Made by a program: the position numbers and the translations under genes
In this document: piece by piece, positions 49,752 to 59,514 of the stretch
Layout: each line of letters starts with the position of its first letter
How positions within the stretch are numbered: the stretch's first letter is position 1
Assembly: GCF_001708445.1 (NCBI RefSeq)
Contig: NZ_CP015637.1
Location: 6,577,145 to 6,641,144, forward strand
Source: Pseudomonas fluorescens
GTDB taxonomy: Bacteria > Pseudomonadota > Gammaproteobacteria > Pseudomonadales > Pseudomonadaceae
DNA: 64,000 bases
Direction: 5' to 3'
Notes under the pieces: model-generated
What the model saw: only the letters and a program-made list of their open reading frames with translations
Databases searched by the model: none
What the model was told of the DNA's origin: nothing

Positions 49752-52700
49752 AGGCGTTTTTCAGTTTCATGATTCGCTGGGTGATCCCCGTACTGGGCCT
49801 GATCGCCCTGAGCCTGATCATCTGGTTTGTGGGGCCGTTGCTCGATGGGCTGGTTCCGGAAGGGCGGCGCTGGGCGCTGATCGTGCTGATCTTTGCGGTG
49901 TGGATTGCCTATCGGGTGTTCCGCATCATCCAGGCGCGCCGTCAGGCGGCCGAAGTGATGCGCAGCCTGGCGGCGGAAACCCCGGCCGACCCCAACAGCG
50001 TGGCCACCGCCGAAGAATTGTCGAGCTTGCGCCAGCGCATGGACGAAGCCTTGGCCCTGTTGAAAAAGGCCAAGCTTGGTGGTGACGAACGCCGCAATCT
50101 CTATGAGCTGCCGTGGTACGTGATCATCGGCCCGCCAGGCTCGGGCAAGACCACTGCGCTGGTCAATTCCGGGCTGCATTTCCCGCTGGCCGCGCAACTG
50201 GGCGCCGGTGCGGTGCGTGGTGTCGGCGGCACGCGCAATTGCGACTGGTGGTTTACCGACCAGGCGGTATTGCTCGACACCGCAGGCCGCTATACCACCC
50301 AGGACAGCAATTCCACGGTGGATAAAGCCGCCTGGCTGGGCTTTCTCGACCTGCTGAAAAAGCAGCGCTCGCGTCGCCCGATCGATGGTGCCTTTATCGC
50401 GATCAGCCTGTCTGACCTGCTGCTGGGCACCGACGCCGAACGCGCCGCCCATGCGGCGGCGATCCGCCTGCGTATCCAGGAGCTGTACACCCAATTGGGC
50501 GTGCGTTTCCCGATCTACCTGATGCTGACCAAGCTCGACCTGGTGCCGGGCTTCATGGAGTTCTTCGACAACCTGAGCAAGGAAGAACGCGCCCAGGTGT
50601 GGGGCATGACCTTTGCCCTGGATGACGGCAAGAACAGCGACAGCCCGCTGGCCCACCTGCAAAGCGAATTCGCCGGCCTGGAACAGCGCCTCAACGAACG
50701 CCTGGTGGAGCGCCTGCAACAGGAGCGCGACCCGGCGCGGCGCGACCTGATCTACGGTTTCCCGCAACAGTTCGGCGCCCTGAAGGATTGCCTGCAAAGC
50801 TTCCTCGAAGGTGTATTCAAGCCCAACGCCTTTGAAGAACGCGTGTTGCTGCGCGGGGTGTACTTCACCAGCGGTACCCAGGAAGGCAGCCCGATTGACC
50901 GCCTGATTGGCGCCATGGCCCAGAGCATGAACCTGGACCGCCAGCACCTGGCGCGCCAGAGCGGTACCGGGCGCAGTTACTTCATCGAAAAACTCTTCAC
51001 CGCCGTGGCTTTTGCCGAACGTGGACTGGTGGGTGTGAACCCGAAAGTTGAGCGCCGGCGCAAGTGGATCGCACGCGGTGTGCTCGCGGCCACCGTGGCC
51101 TTGGTGATCGTGGTCAGCAGCTTGTGGTGGGTGAGTTATCGCGCCAACCAGGCGTATATCGCCCAGGTCGATCAGAAGGTCGCGCCCCTGGGCCAGACCG
51201 TCCAGAACCTCAGCCCGGCGCAGCGCGAAGTGCTGGCCGTGCTACCGCTGCTCAATGCGGTGAAGAACCTGGCAGGCGATTCGCCCAACTGGTCCGAGGG
51301 CCTTGGGCTGTATCAAGGCGACATGCTGGAAGCCGAGTCCGCCAGCGTCTACCGCAAGCTGCTGATCGCGGTCTTCGCGCCACGCCTGGTGACGCGTATC
51401 GAAGAGCAACTGCACGGCGGCGGCAATTCCGACTTCCTTTACGAGGGCCTCAAGGCCTACCTGATGCTCGCCGACACCGAGCATTACGACCCGGACTTCA
51501 TCAAGGCCTGGATCGCCCTCGATTGGGACCGCAACCTGCCCCGTGACCTGCCCGCCGATCAGCGCCAGGCGCTGGCCGGGCACCTGCAGGCGTTGTTCGA
51601 ACGGCACCCGCCGAGCGCACGCCTCGATCCGCGTTTGATCGAAGACCTGCGTCGCCAGTTGCAACAACTGCCGGTGGCCCAGCGCGTCTACGACCGGGTC
51701 AAGCGTCAGAAATTGCCTGAAGGCATCCCGGACTTCCGCATCAACGAAGCCGCCGGCCGTGATGCTGCGCTGGTGTTCAGCCGCAAAAGTGGCAAGCCGC
51801 TGGGTGAGCCGCTGAGTGGTTTCTTTACCGCCAAGGGCTATCGCCAGGCGTTCCTGCTGAGCAGCCTGAACCAGACCGGTACCCTGGCCGAAGAGCAATG
51901 GGTACTGGGCCGTGAGCAGGCCGACCAGCAGAACGTGGTCAGCCTGGCCGCCGATGTGCGTCGCCTGTACTTCCAGGACTACCAGCGCCAGTGGGATGCG
52001 TTGCTCGCCGACATCGACTTTGTACCGATCACCAGCGTGGCCCAGGCAGCCGATGTGCTGCGGGTGATTTCCGGACCCACCTCGCCGCTGAAAAAACTGC
52101 TGGTGGCGGTGGCCAAGGAAACCGACCTGCAAGCGGAAGAGCGCCAATTGGCCGCCAAGGGTGTACCGGTGGAAGGTGGGGTGGACAAGCTCAAGGAGCG
52201 CCTGGGCAGCCTGCTCGGCCAGGAGCAACCGACCGCGAATGCCCCGGCCGCCGCGGATGATCCGGTGACCGCACACTTCGCCGAACTCAACAGCATCGTC
52301 AGCAAGAACGAAGGCGAACCGGCTGCCATCGACGGCCTGTTGTCGGACATGAATGCGCTATATGTGCAGGTCAGCGCCATGGTCGGTGCCAGCGGCGACG
52401 CCTTGCTGGGTGAGGCGAAGAACCAGGCGGCGGCTGCGGCCACGCGGGTCAGCCTGAATGCCGAGCGCCAGCCCCCTTTGGTGCAAGGCATGGTCAAGTC
52501 GGTGGTCAACTCCACCACCAACAGCATGATGGGCGGTGTGCGTAACCAACTGAACGCGGCCTGGGTCAGCGAAGTGGTCAACGTGTATCGTCAGTCCCTG
52601 GCAGGGCGCTACCCGATGTCGCCGGGCAGTACGCGTGACGCCACCCTGGATGACTTCGGGCAGTTCTTTGGCGTGGGCGGGGTGATGGACAATTACTTCC

Positions 52701-53248
52701 GCAAGTACCTGCAGCCGTATGTGGACACCTCGGCGCAGACCTGGCGCTGGCAGCCGGGCGCGGCGCAGAAGCTCGGGATTGCACCGGGCGTGCTGCAAAC
52801 CTTCCAGCGTGCCGCGACGATCCGCGATGCGTTCTTCCGCTCCGGGGGTACCCAACCCATCGTGCGCTTCGAACTCAAGCCAGTGTCGATGGACCCGAGC
52901 ATTACCCAGTTCCTGCTTGACCTTGACGGCCAGCAACTGAGCTACGACCACGGCCCGAGCCGCCCGGTGGCGATGCAATGGCCAAACCCCGGCAGCATTG
53001 GTGTGGTGCGAATTTCCATCATGCCGCCGTCGGCCAGTGGCCGCTCCGGTGTGACCCTGGATGGCCCGTGGGCTTGGTTCCGCCTGTTGGAGCAATCGGA
53101 CCTTACCGCCGGCAACTCGCCTGATCGCTTTAACCTGCGCCTGCGTGTGGATGGGGCGAGCATCGCCTACGAGTTGCGCGCCAACAGCGCCTTCAATCCG
53201 TTCAAGAGTCGCGTGCTCAGCGGCTTCAGCCTGCCGGAGCGGTTATGA
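49748..53248 (+). CDS. tssM: T6SS membrane protein TssM (IcmF)
   Basis: TssM is the large inner-membrane protein whose periplasmic domain spans to TssJ. The 1166-residue chain has two N-terminal membrane segments (about 5-25 and 36-55). A cytoplasmic NTPase-like domain follows with an intact Walker A GPPGSGKTT (128-136, Lys134) and the IcmF block GVGGTRNCDWWFTDQAVLLD. A third membrane segment (about 441-463) leads to a long periplasmic part with IcmF-related and C-terminal beta domains. GTG at 49748 overlaps the tssL stop. The retained Walker A suggests nucleotide binding, which not all TssM proteins keep. Confidence 0.96.
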   Translation: MKAFFSFMIRWVIPVLGLIALSLIIWFVGPLLDGLVPEGRRWALIVLIFAVWIAYRVFRIIQARRQAAEVMRSLAAETPADPNSVATAEELSSLRQRMDEALALLKKAKLGGDERRNLYELPWYVIIGPPGSGKTTALVNSGLHFPLAAQLGAGAVRGVGGTRNCDWWFTDQAVLLDTAGRYTTQDSNSTVDKAAWLGFLDLLKKQRSRRPIDGAFIAISLSDLLLGTDAERAAHAAAIRLRIQELYTQLGVRFPIYLMLTKLDLVPGFMEFFDNLSKEERAQVWGMTFALDDGKNSDSPLAHLQSEFAGLEQRLNERLVERLQQERDPARRDLIYGFPQQFGALKDCLQSFLEGVFKPNAFEERVLLRGVYFTSGTQEGSPIDRLIGAMAQSMNLDRQHLARQSGTGRSYFIEKLFTAVAFAERGLVGVNPKVERRRKWIARGVLAATVALVIVVSSLWWVSYRANQAYIAQVDQKVAPLGQTVQNLSPAQREVLAVLPLLNAVKNLAGDSPNWSEGLGLYQGDMLEAESASVYRKLLIAVFAPRLVTRIEEQLHGGGNSDFLYEGLKAYLMLADTEHYDPDFIKAWIALDWDRNLPRDLPADQRQALAGHLQALFERHPPSARLDPRLIEDLRRQLQQLPVAQRVYDRVKRQKLPEGIPDFRINEAAGRDAALVFSRKSGKPLGEPLSGFFTAKGYRQAFLLSSLNQTGTLAEEQWVLGREQADQQNVVSLAADVRRLYFQDYQRQWDALLADIDFVPITSVAQAADVLRVISGPTSPLKKLLVAVAKETDLQAEERQLAAKGVPVEGGVDKLKERLGSLLGQEQPTANAPAAADDPVTAHFAELNSIVSKNEGEPAAIDGLLSDMNALYVQVSAMVGASGDALLGEAKNQAAAAATRVSLNAERQPPLVQGMVKSVVNSTTNSMMGGVRNQLNAAWVSEVVNVYRQSLAGRYPMSPGSTRDATLDDFGQFFGVGGVMDNYFRKYLQPYVDTSAQTWRWQPGAAQKLGIAPGVLQTFQRAATIRDAFFRSGGTQPIVRFELKPVSMDPSITQFLLDLDGQQLSYDHGPSRPVAMQWPNPGSIGVVRISIMPPSASGRSGVTLDGPWAWFRLLEQSDLTAGNSPDRFNLRLRVDGASIAYELRANSAFNPFKSRVLSGFSLPERL

Positions 53249-53898
53249 CGACGCTGGGTTTCTACGGCAAGTTGGCCAGTCGTGGGGACTTTGTCAGCCG
53301 CGCCTTGCCCCAGAGCTTTATTGGCCCATGGGACAGCTGGTTGGCGGCGGGTTTGCTCGCCAGCCAGCAGAGCCTGGGCGCCGAGTGGCTCAACGTGTAC
53401 CTGGTCAGCCCGCTGTGGCGCTTTGTGTTGGCGCCGGGTGTGTGCGGACCGAACGCGGCGGCGGGCGTGGTGATGCCGAGCATCGATCGGGTGGGGCGGT
53501 ATTTCCCGCTGGCGGTGGTGGCCTTGCTCGATCACGACACCAACCCGGCTTCTCTGGTGGGCGGTCCGGACACCTGGTTCGAACAGGCCGAAGAGCTGTT
53601 GCTCGGCACCCTCGATGCCGACGCTACCTTTGAACGCTTCAACGATGGCCTCGACAGCTTGGGCTTGCCGGCGATTGAGCCGCGAGCGGTCGACAGCCGT
53701 TTCGCCGGCCTGCAACGTGTGGCCGCCACCGAGCCCCACCAGCGCATGACCGCGCTCGCCGAACAGGCCTGCGACGGTGCCAGCCTGTGGTGGGGCCGTG
53801 GTTCGCAGACGATTTCCCCTGGTTTATTGCGGTGTCAGGGCCTGCCCGCCACCGGCGATTTTGCGCAGTTTTTGCTCGGACAAGAGGGTGTGATGTAG
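53245..53898 (+). CDS. tagF: T6SS post-translational repressor TagF
   Basis: TagF holds T6SS assembly back independently of phosphorylation by sequestering Fha in P. aeruginosa. The 217-residue DUF2094/ImpM protein has the family start GFYGKLASRGDFVSRALPQS, then FIGPWDSWLAAGL and VMPSIDRVGRYFPLAV. Its ATG overlaps the tssM stop (ATGA), and pppA starts directly after its stop. In some species TagF is fused to PppA; here they are separate but abutting. Confidence 0.93.
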   Translation: MTTLGFYGKLASRGDFVSRALPQSFIGPWDSWLAAGLLASQQSLGAEWLNVYLVSPLWRFVLAPGVCGPNAAAGVVMPSIDRVGRYFPLAVVALLDHDTNPASLVGGPDTWFEQAEELLLGTLDADATFERFNDGLDSLGLPAIEPRAVDSRFAGLQRVAATEPHQRMTALAEQACDGASLWWGRGSQTISPGLLRCQGLPATGDFAQFLLGQEGVM

Positions 53899-54618
53899 AT
53901 GGGGGCGACGTATGTATCCGCGAGCAAAAGCCATGTGGGCATGGTCCGCCAGGTCAACGAAGACGCCTGCCTGGACCTGCCGGAAAACCGCCTGTGGGTG
54001 GTGGCCGACGGCATGGGCGGGCATGCGGCGGGGGATTACGTCAGCAGCCTGATCGTCGACAGCTTGCGCAGCGTGCCGCTGGGTCGGTCCCTCGAGGAAT
54101 ACTCGGCGGCCTTGCGCAATGACCTGCTCCGTATCAATGCCGCCGTGCGTGAAGAAACCGCCAACCGTGGTGTGACCATGATGGGCAGCACCGTGGTGGT
54201 GCTCGCCGCCCGCGGCTTGCGCGGTGTGTGCCTGTGGGCTGGTGACAGTCGCCTGTACCGCCTGCGCGACGGCGTGCTCGAAGGTATCTCCCGCGACCAC
54301 AGCTACGTGCAGGACCTGCAAGACAGCGGCCTGCTCAGCGAAGCCGACGCGCGCGTGCACCCGCGCGCCAACATCGTCACCCGCGCCATTGGCGTAGAGG
54401 CCCAGTTGGAACTGGCGGTGGTCGACCTGTTGATCGCCCCGGGTGACAGCTACCTGCTGTGCAGCGATGGCCTGAACAAGACCGTCGAAGACCATGAGAT
54501 CCGCGAAGTGCTCAGCCACGACGCGCCGGACGAAATCGTGCGCAGCCTGGTGCACCTGGGGCTTAACCGCGGCGCGCCGGACAACATCACCGCCATCGTC
54601 GTGAAGGTATCGGCATGA
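53899..54618 (+). CDS. pppA: T6SS PP2C-type protein phosphatase PppA
   Basis: PppA is a cytoplasmic Ser/Thr phosphatase that removes the phosphate placed by PpkA on Fha and so resets the system. The 239-residue PP2C domain has metal-binding residues in RQVNEDACLDL (Glu21/Asp22), WVVADGMGGHAAGD (Asp37-Gly38), LLCSDGLNK and the C-terminal GAPDNITAIVV. The ATG at 53899 follows the tagF stop with no gap, and its stop overlaps the ppkA ATG. Confidence 0.95.
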   Translation: MGATYVSASKSHVGMVRQVNEDACLDLPENRLWVVADGMGGHAAGDYVSSLIVDSLRSVPLGRSLEEYSAALRNDLLRINAAVREETANRGVTMMGSTVVVLAARGLRGVCLWAGDSRLYRLRDGVLEGISRDHSYVQDLQDSGLLSEADARVHPRANIVTRAIGVEAQLELAVVDLLIAPGDSYLLCSDGLNKTVEDHEIREVLSHDAPDEIVRSLVHLGLNRGAPDNITAIVVKVSA

Positions 54619-57600
54619 ACATTGTGATTCCGGGCTACGACATCGAAGGCGAGATCGGCGAAGGCGCCATGGCCAGCGTGTACCTGGCGACCCAGCGCTC
54701 GCTGGAGCGCAAGGTGGCGTTGAAAGTGATGGCGGCGGCGCTGGCGGCCGACCCGAGTTTCTGCGAACGCTTCCTGCGCGAGGGCAAGACCCTGGCGCGC
54801 TTGTCGCACCCGCATACGGTGACCATCCATGACATCGGCAATGTCGGTGAGCTGTACTACATGGCCATGGAGTACCTGCCCAACGGCACGCTCAAGGAGC
54901 GCATCGCCGCGGGCCTGACGCCAGAGCAGGGCGTGACGTTGATTCGCCAGATTGCCTCGGCGCTGGGCTATGCGCATGCCCAGGGGTTGGTGCACCGCGA
55001 CGTCAAGCCGGCGAACATCCTGTTCCGTGCTGACGGCACTGCGGTGTTGTCGGACTTCGGTATCGCCAAGTCCCTGGACGACCGTACCCAGTTCACCCAG
55101 GCCGGGTTTGCGGTGGGCACGCCGAGCTACATGAGTCCGGAGCAGGCACGGGGCCAGGAGATCGATGGCCGTGCCGACCTCTACGCGCTGGGCGTGGTGC
55201 TGTATGAAATCCTCGTCGGCAAGCTGCCGTATAACGGCACCGATGCGCTGTCCACGGCGCTGGCGCACCTGACCGAACCCTTGCCGGAGTTGCCGGTGCA
55301 CCATGGCCGTTATCAGGGTGTGCTGCGCAAGCTGTTGGCCAAGGACCCGGCGGAGCGTTTCCCGGATGCGGCGGCGTTGCTGGCGGCACTGGACCAGCTG
55401 CCGGCGGACTCGCCAGAGGCCACGCTGGTGCGGCCGTTGCCGATCCCGCTGAGTTTTGATCTGGCGGGCATGACGCCCGTCACCATCGACATCCCGACCG
55501 ACAAACCCCAGCCGCAACCGGTGCGCCAGCCGGTGGTGACACCGACCCAGCATAACGCCGTGTCCGAGCAGCGCCGTGGGCCGGTGTTGGCACTGGCCGC
55601 CGTGGCGGTGGCCGTGGCATTGGCCATTGGTGGCGGCAGCTACTGGTGGTTGAGCGGCCGTGATGAACCGGCCAAGCCGCCGGTTGCCGTCGTGCCGCAG
55701 GCCAAGCCGCCTGCGGCGGTAGCCGAAGTGCCACAAGCAACGCCACCCGTGGCGGTGGCTGAAGTGGATGGCGGCCAACGTCCGTTGTTGATGGCCGGCA
55801 AGAGGACCCTGTTCCAGCGTGTCCTCAGCAAGCCCGGCGCCAAACTGTCGAATGAGGCCGGCAGCACGTCGGGCAAGGCCCTGCCGGCGTTCTCCGTGCT
55901 CTACGTGTATCAGCGCAAAGACGTCGACGGCAGCCCGTGGGTTCGTGTCGGCGCCGCCACCGATGGCCGCAGCGACGGTTGGTTGCCCGCCGCCCAGGTC
56001 AGCGACTGGAAGCAAAGCCTGGTGCTCAAGTTCACCGAGCGCTCCGGCCGGGCGCCGGTGATGTTCCTGCGCCAATCCGCCGAAGTGGAAAAGCTGCTGG
56101 CTGATCCTGCCGCGGCCAAAGGCGTGTTGGCCAAGGCGCAGAAAAACAGCGAAGACAACGGCCAGGTCCTGGCCTTGGAGCCGGCTGCCAGTGCGGTGCC
56201 GCAGAACCAGTTCTACCTGTTGCCGATCTTCGACTCCAAAGAGAGCTTCGACGAAAACGGCCAGCCGGTGCAGTTGCTGAATGTCGCGTCCATCGACCCT
56301 GGCAGCAGCGCGGCCGCCAAGCCTGCAACGCCGGTGATGAGCGCCAATGCCGACGCCTTCCGCACCGCCGTGGTGCTGGTGGTCGATACCACCGTTTCCA
56401 TGCAGCCCTATATCGACCAGGTTCGCGACGTGGTGCACGAACTGCAAACCCGCATTGCCGAGCGTGGCGAACTGGACAGTGTCAGCTTCGGCCTGGTCGG
56501 TTTTCGCAACAGCATCAAGAAAACCCCGGGCCTGGAATACGTGGCCAAGACCTTGATCAGCCTTGACCAGGGCCGCGACCCGCAACGCTTTCTCGACATG
56601 GCGCGCCAGGTCAAGGCGTCCACGGTGTCCAGCCATTCCTTCAACGAAGATGCGTTTGCCGGGGTGATGCAGGCCGTGGAAGGCATGGACTGGTCCGGCT
56701 ATGGCGGGCGGATCATCCTGCTGGTCACCGACGCTGGCGCCCTGCGCAAGAACGACCCGTTCGCCGCCACTCAGATGAACGAAGCCGAAGTGCGCCAGGC
56801 CGCGCTGGGCAAGCAGATCAAGATCTACGCCCTGCACCTGCGCACCGACGCTGGCAAGAAAACCCACGCCGGCGCCGAGAGCCAATACCGTGTCCTCACC
56901 GCCGACGCCAACCCACAGATCGGCGACCTGTACACGCCGGTACCGGGGGGGGATGTGCGCAAGTTGGGTGAGCGGGTCGATGAGATCGGCACGGTGTTCG
57001 CCAACCTAGTGCACCAAGTGCGCAGCAACACGCCGCAGCCGGTGCCGTTGCTGAGTGGCGCGCCGAGCCTGGCGGATAAATCCGCGGCGGTCGGCTATGC
57101 CATGCACATGGACTTCCTCGGCCGCAAAGCCGCGAGCCAGGCGCCGCAACTGGTCAGCGCCTGGACCGCCGACCGCGACCTGACCAACCCGGCACTGCCG
57201 GCGTTCCAGGTGTGTGTGATGTTGACCAAATTGCAGCTCAATGACCTGCAACAGTCGCTGAAACTGATCGTCGATGCCGCGCGCAAAACCCAGACTTCAC
57301 CCAAGGATTTCTTCCAGGAAATCGCCAGCGCCTCAGCCTATATGAGCCGTGATCCGCAAGCCCTGCGCAAGGGCGGCAACCTGGCCGATGGCGGGATTCT
57401 CGGCGAGTACCTGGAAGGCCTGCCGTACCGCAGCAAGTCGCTGAATATGACCCAGGATTTGTGGTTGTCGTTGAGCGTGGCCGAGCAGGAAGACTTTATC
57501 GACGAGCTGGATTCGAAGATCCGCCTCTACGAAACCTTCCACAATGACGTGGCCAACTGGGTCCGTTTCGGCGATGCCGAGCCGGGTGATGCGTTGTACC

Positions 57601-57626
57601 GCGTACCCTTGTCGACGCTGCCGTAA
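54615..57626 (+). CDS. ppkA: T6SS Ser/Thr protein kinase PpkA with von Willebrand A domain
   Basis: PpkA is a membrane-spanning kinase that phosphorylates Fha when TagQRST signals damage. The 1003-residue protein has a complete kinase domain (about 7-270): glycine loop GEGAMASVY, Lys37, catalytic HRD 127-129 with Lys131 and Asn134, DFG 147-149 and the activation segment GTPSYMSPEQ. A Pro-rich juxtamembrane region leads to one membrane helix (about 322-342). The periplasmic part has a central beta-rich region and a VWA domain starting at Asp591 with the metal site DTTVS, followed by a long helical C-terminus. It overlaps pppA and tagT by one to four bases. Confidence 0.96.
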   Translation: MNIVIPGYDIEGEIGEGAMASVYLATQRSLERKVALKVMAAALAADPSFCERFLREGKTLARLSHPHTVTIHDIGNVGELYYMAMEYLPNGTLKERIAAGLTPEQGVTLIRQIASALGYAHAQGLVHRDVKPANILFRADGTAVLSDFGIAKSLDDRTQFTQAGFAVGTPSYMSPEQARGQEIDGRADLYALGVVLYEILVGKLPYNGTDALSTALAHLTEPLPELPVHHGRYQGVLRKLLAKDPAERFPDAAALLAALDQLPADSPEATLVRPLPIPLSFDLAGMTPVTIDIPTDKPQPQPVRQPVVTPTQHNAVSEQRRGPVLALAAVAVAVALAIGGGSYWWLSGRDEPAKPPVAVVPQAKPPAAVAEVPQATPPVAVAEVDGGQRPLLMAGKRTLFQRVLSKPGAKLSNEAGSTSGKALPAFSVLYVYQRKDVDGSPWVRVGAATDGRSDGWLPAAQVSDWKQSLVLKFTERSGRAPVMFLRQSAEVEKLLADPAAAKGVLAKAQKNSEDNGQVLALEPAASAVPQNQFYLLPIFDSKESFDENGQPVQLLNVASIDPGSSAAAKPATPVMSANADAFRTAVVLVVDTTVSMQPYIDQVRDVVHELQTRIAERGELDSVSFGLVGFRNSIKKTPGLEYVAKTLISLDQGRDPQRFLDMARQVKASTVSSHSFNEDAFAGVMQAVEGMDWSGYGGRIILLVTDAGALRKNDPFAATQMNEAEVRQAALGKQIKIYALHLRTDAGKKTHAGAESQYRVLTADANPQIGDLYTPVPGGDVRKLGERVDEIGTVFANLVHQVRSNTPQPVPLLSGAPSLADKSAAVGYAMHMDFLGRKAASQAPQLVSAWTADRDLTNPALPAFQVCVMLTKLQLNDLQQSLKLIVDAARKTQTSPKDFFQEIASASAYMSRDPQALRKGGNLADGGILGEYLEGLPYRSKSLNMTQDLWLSLSVAEQEDFIDELDSKIRLYETFHNDVANWVRFGDAEPGDALYRVPLSTLP

Positions 57627-58330
57627 TGCTGAACCTGAGTGCGGTGCACAAGAGCCGGGGTGTCGGCAGCCAGCGTTACAGCTTGGTGATCCCGGCGCTG
57701 CACCTGCGTGCCGGGGAGCAGTTGGCGATTGTCGGGCCGAGCGGGTGCGGCAAGAGCACCTTGCTGGATCTGCTGGCGCTGGTATTGGCGCCTGATCAGG
57801 TGGGCCGGTTCGAATTCAATCAGCAGGACATTGGCGGGCTGTGGCGTGCCGATCAGCAATCCACCCTGGCCGCGCTGCGCAGCCAACACCTGGGCTATGT
57901 GCTGCAAACCGGCGGGCTGCTGGGCTTTCTGGATGTACGCAGCAATATCGCGCTGTCGCGGCAACTGCTGGGGTTGAAGGACGATGGCAGCGTGGCGCGC
58001 CTGGCTGAACAGCTGGAGATCAGCGACCAGTTGGCCAAGAAGCCGGCGGCCCTGTCAGTGGGCCAGCGCCAACGCGTGAGCTGCGCGCGCGCTTTGGCCC
58101 ATGCGCCGCAGTTGGTGCTGGCTGATGAACCCACCGCGTCCCTTGACCCATTGAATGCCGAACGCGTCATGCAGGCGCTGCTGGCCCAGGCCCGCGAGCA
58201 TCGCGCCGCCTGTGTGATCGCCACCCATGACGAACCCCTGGCCCGCGCCAGCGGCTTGCAGGTGCGGCGCATCAGCTGTCGCCGCGACGCCGACGGCGGC
58301 GTCACCGCGACCCTCGGGGAGGCGTGCTGA
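57626..58330 (+). CDS. tagT: T6SS-associated ABC transporter ATPase TagT
   Basis: TagT is an ATPase that with TagS forms a LolCDE-like ABC complex in the signalling branch upstream of PpkA. The 234-residue protein has Walker [10 protein letters not shown] (Lys43), signature LSVGQRQRV, Walker B LVLADEPTASLDP and switch His in VIATHDEP. The start overlaps the ppkA stop (TAATG) and the stop overlaps the tagS start (TGATG), so the whole cassette is coupled. ATP hydrolysis by TagT has been shown in P. aeruginosa; the transported substrate is unknown. Confidence 0.92.
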   Translation: MLNLSAVHKSRGVGSQRYSLVIPALHLRAGEQLAIVGPSGCGKSTLLDLLALVLAPDQVGRFEFNQQDIGGLWRADQQSTLAALRSQHLGYVLQTGGLLGFLDVRSNIALSRQLLGLKDDGSVARLAEQLEISDQLAKKPAALSVGQRQRVSCARALAHAPQLVLADEPTASLDPLNAERVMQALLAQAREHRAACVIATHDEPLARASGLQVRRISCRRDADGGVTATLGEAC

Positions 58331-59514
58331 TGCGTATCCCTCTGGTGGCGTCCCTGGCCTGGCAGGATTACCGCAACGATGCCTGGCTGTCGGCCTGCTC
58401 GGTGTTGGCGCTGGTGGCGGTGATCGCGCCGTTGCTGGTGTTATTCGGCCTGAAATTTGGACTGGTTAGCAGTTTGACCGAACGTTTGGAGACCGATCCG
58501 GCCACCCGTGAAATTATTCCGTTGGGCGGTGGTCGATTCAGCAGCGCATTTGTCGAACAGCTCGGCCAGCGCAGCGATGTGGCGTTCGCCTTACCACGCA
58601 CGCGGCAGATTGCGGCGACGGCGCAGGTCGGCACGCTGACCTTGGAAATGCTGCCGACGGCTGCGAGTGACCCGTTGTTGAGCGGCCTGCCGATGCCCAA
58701 GGGCCTGGACCAGATCGTGCTGAGCCACACCGCTGCCGAGAAGCTCGCGGCACGGCCGGGGGATTGGTTGGAGACCAGTTTTGCGCGGCAAGTGGCGGGA
58801 CGTGTAGAAGCCCAGCGCACACGCTTGCAGGTACTGGCGGTGCTGCCGCTGGAAGCCTTCGCGCGTGATGGGTTGTTTGCCGATTTGAGATTGCTGGAAG
58901 CGGCGGAAGATTACCGCGATGGCCGTGCGGTACCGGCGTTGGGTTGGGCCGGTGATGAGGTGGCTGTGAGCGAGCAGCGGGTATACCCGGCATTTCGCCT
59001 GTATGCGCGCAGCCTCACCGATGTGGAACCGCTGCGGGTGTATTTCGCCGCGCAGAATCTGTTGGTGTCGACCCAGGCGCAGACCATCGCCCAGGTGCAG
59101 TCGTTGAGCCGCAACCTGTCGATCGTGTTCTGGATCATCGCCGGGTTGGCCTTGGCGGGGGCGTTTGCGGCGATCTTCGCCGGGGCGCTGGCCGCCGTGG
59201 CGCGCAAGCGCCGGGAACTGTCGGTGTTGCGCCTGTTGGGTTTTTCCACCGGCGCACTGTTGCTGTTTGTGGTGGTGCAGGCGCTGTACAGCGCAGGGTT
59301 TGCCGCCTTGCTCAGTGCCGGGCTGTATGGCCTGGCCGAGACAGCGGTGAATAAGTTATTCGTGCAGGTGCCGGGCGAATACGCCAGCCACCTGCTGGCG
59401 CGTCACTACGGCCTGGCCCTGGTTGCAGTCCTCGGCGTCAGCGCCGTGGCGGCGGCCTGTGGCGGTTGGCGAGTGGCGCGTATCCAGGCTTCTGAAGGAA
59501 TCAGAGATGTATAA
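58330..59514 (+). CDS. tagS: T6SS-associated ABC transporter permease TagS
   Basis: TagS is the membrane partner of TagT. The 394-residue FtsX/LolC-type protein has one N-terminal membrane helix (about 12-40), a periplasmic domain of about 210 residues and three C-terminal helices (about 255-385), including IVFWIIAGLALAGAFAAIFA and the cytoplasmic coupling segment KRRELSVLRLLGFS. ATG at 58330 shares a base with the tagT stop. tagR starts eight bases before its end. Confidence 0.9.
   Translation: MRIPLVASLAWQDYRNDAWLSACSVLALVAVIAPLLVLFGLKFGLVSSLTERLETDPATREIIPLGGGRFSSAFVEQLGQRSDVAFALPRTRQIAATAQVGTLTLEMLPTAASDPLLSGLPMPKGLDQIVLSHTAAEKLAARPGDWLETSFARQVAGRVEAQRTRLQVLAVLPLEAFARDGLFADLRLLEAAEDYRDGRAVPALGWAGDEVAVSEQRVYPAFRLYARSLTDVEPLRVYFAAQNLLVSTQAQTIAQVQSLSRNLSIVFWIIAGLALAGAFAAIFAGALAAVARKRRELSVLRLLGFSTGALLLFVVVQALYSAGFAALLSAGLYGLAETAVNKLFVQVPGEYASHLLARHYGLALVAVLGVSAVAAACGGWRVARIQASEGIRDV

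Noticed and set aside
54450..56885. An 811-codon open frame on the minus strand across pppA and ppkA
   Set aside because: It is antisense to intact kinase and phosphatase domains, has no ribosome-binding site and no recognisable motif.
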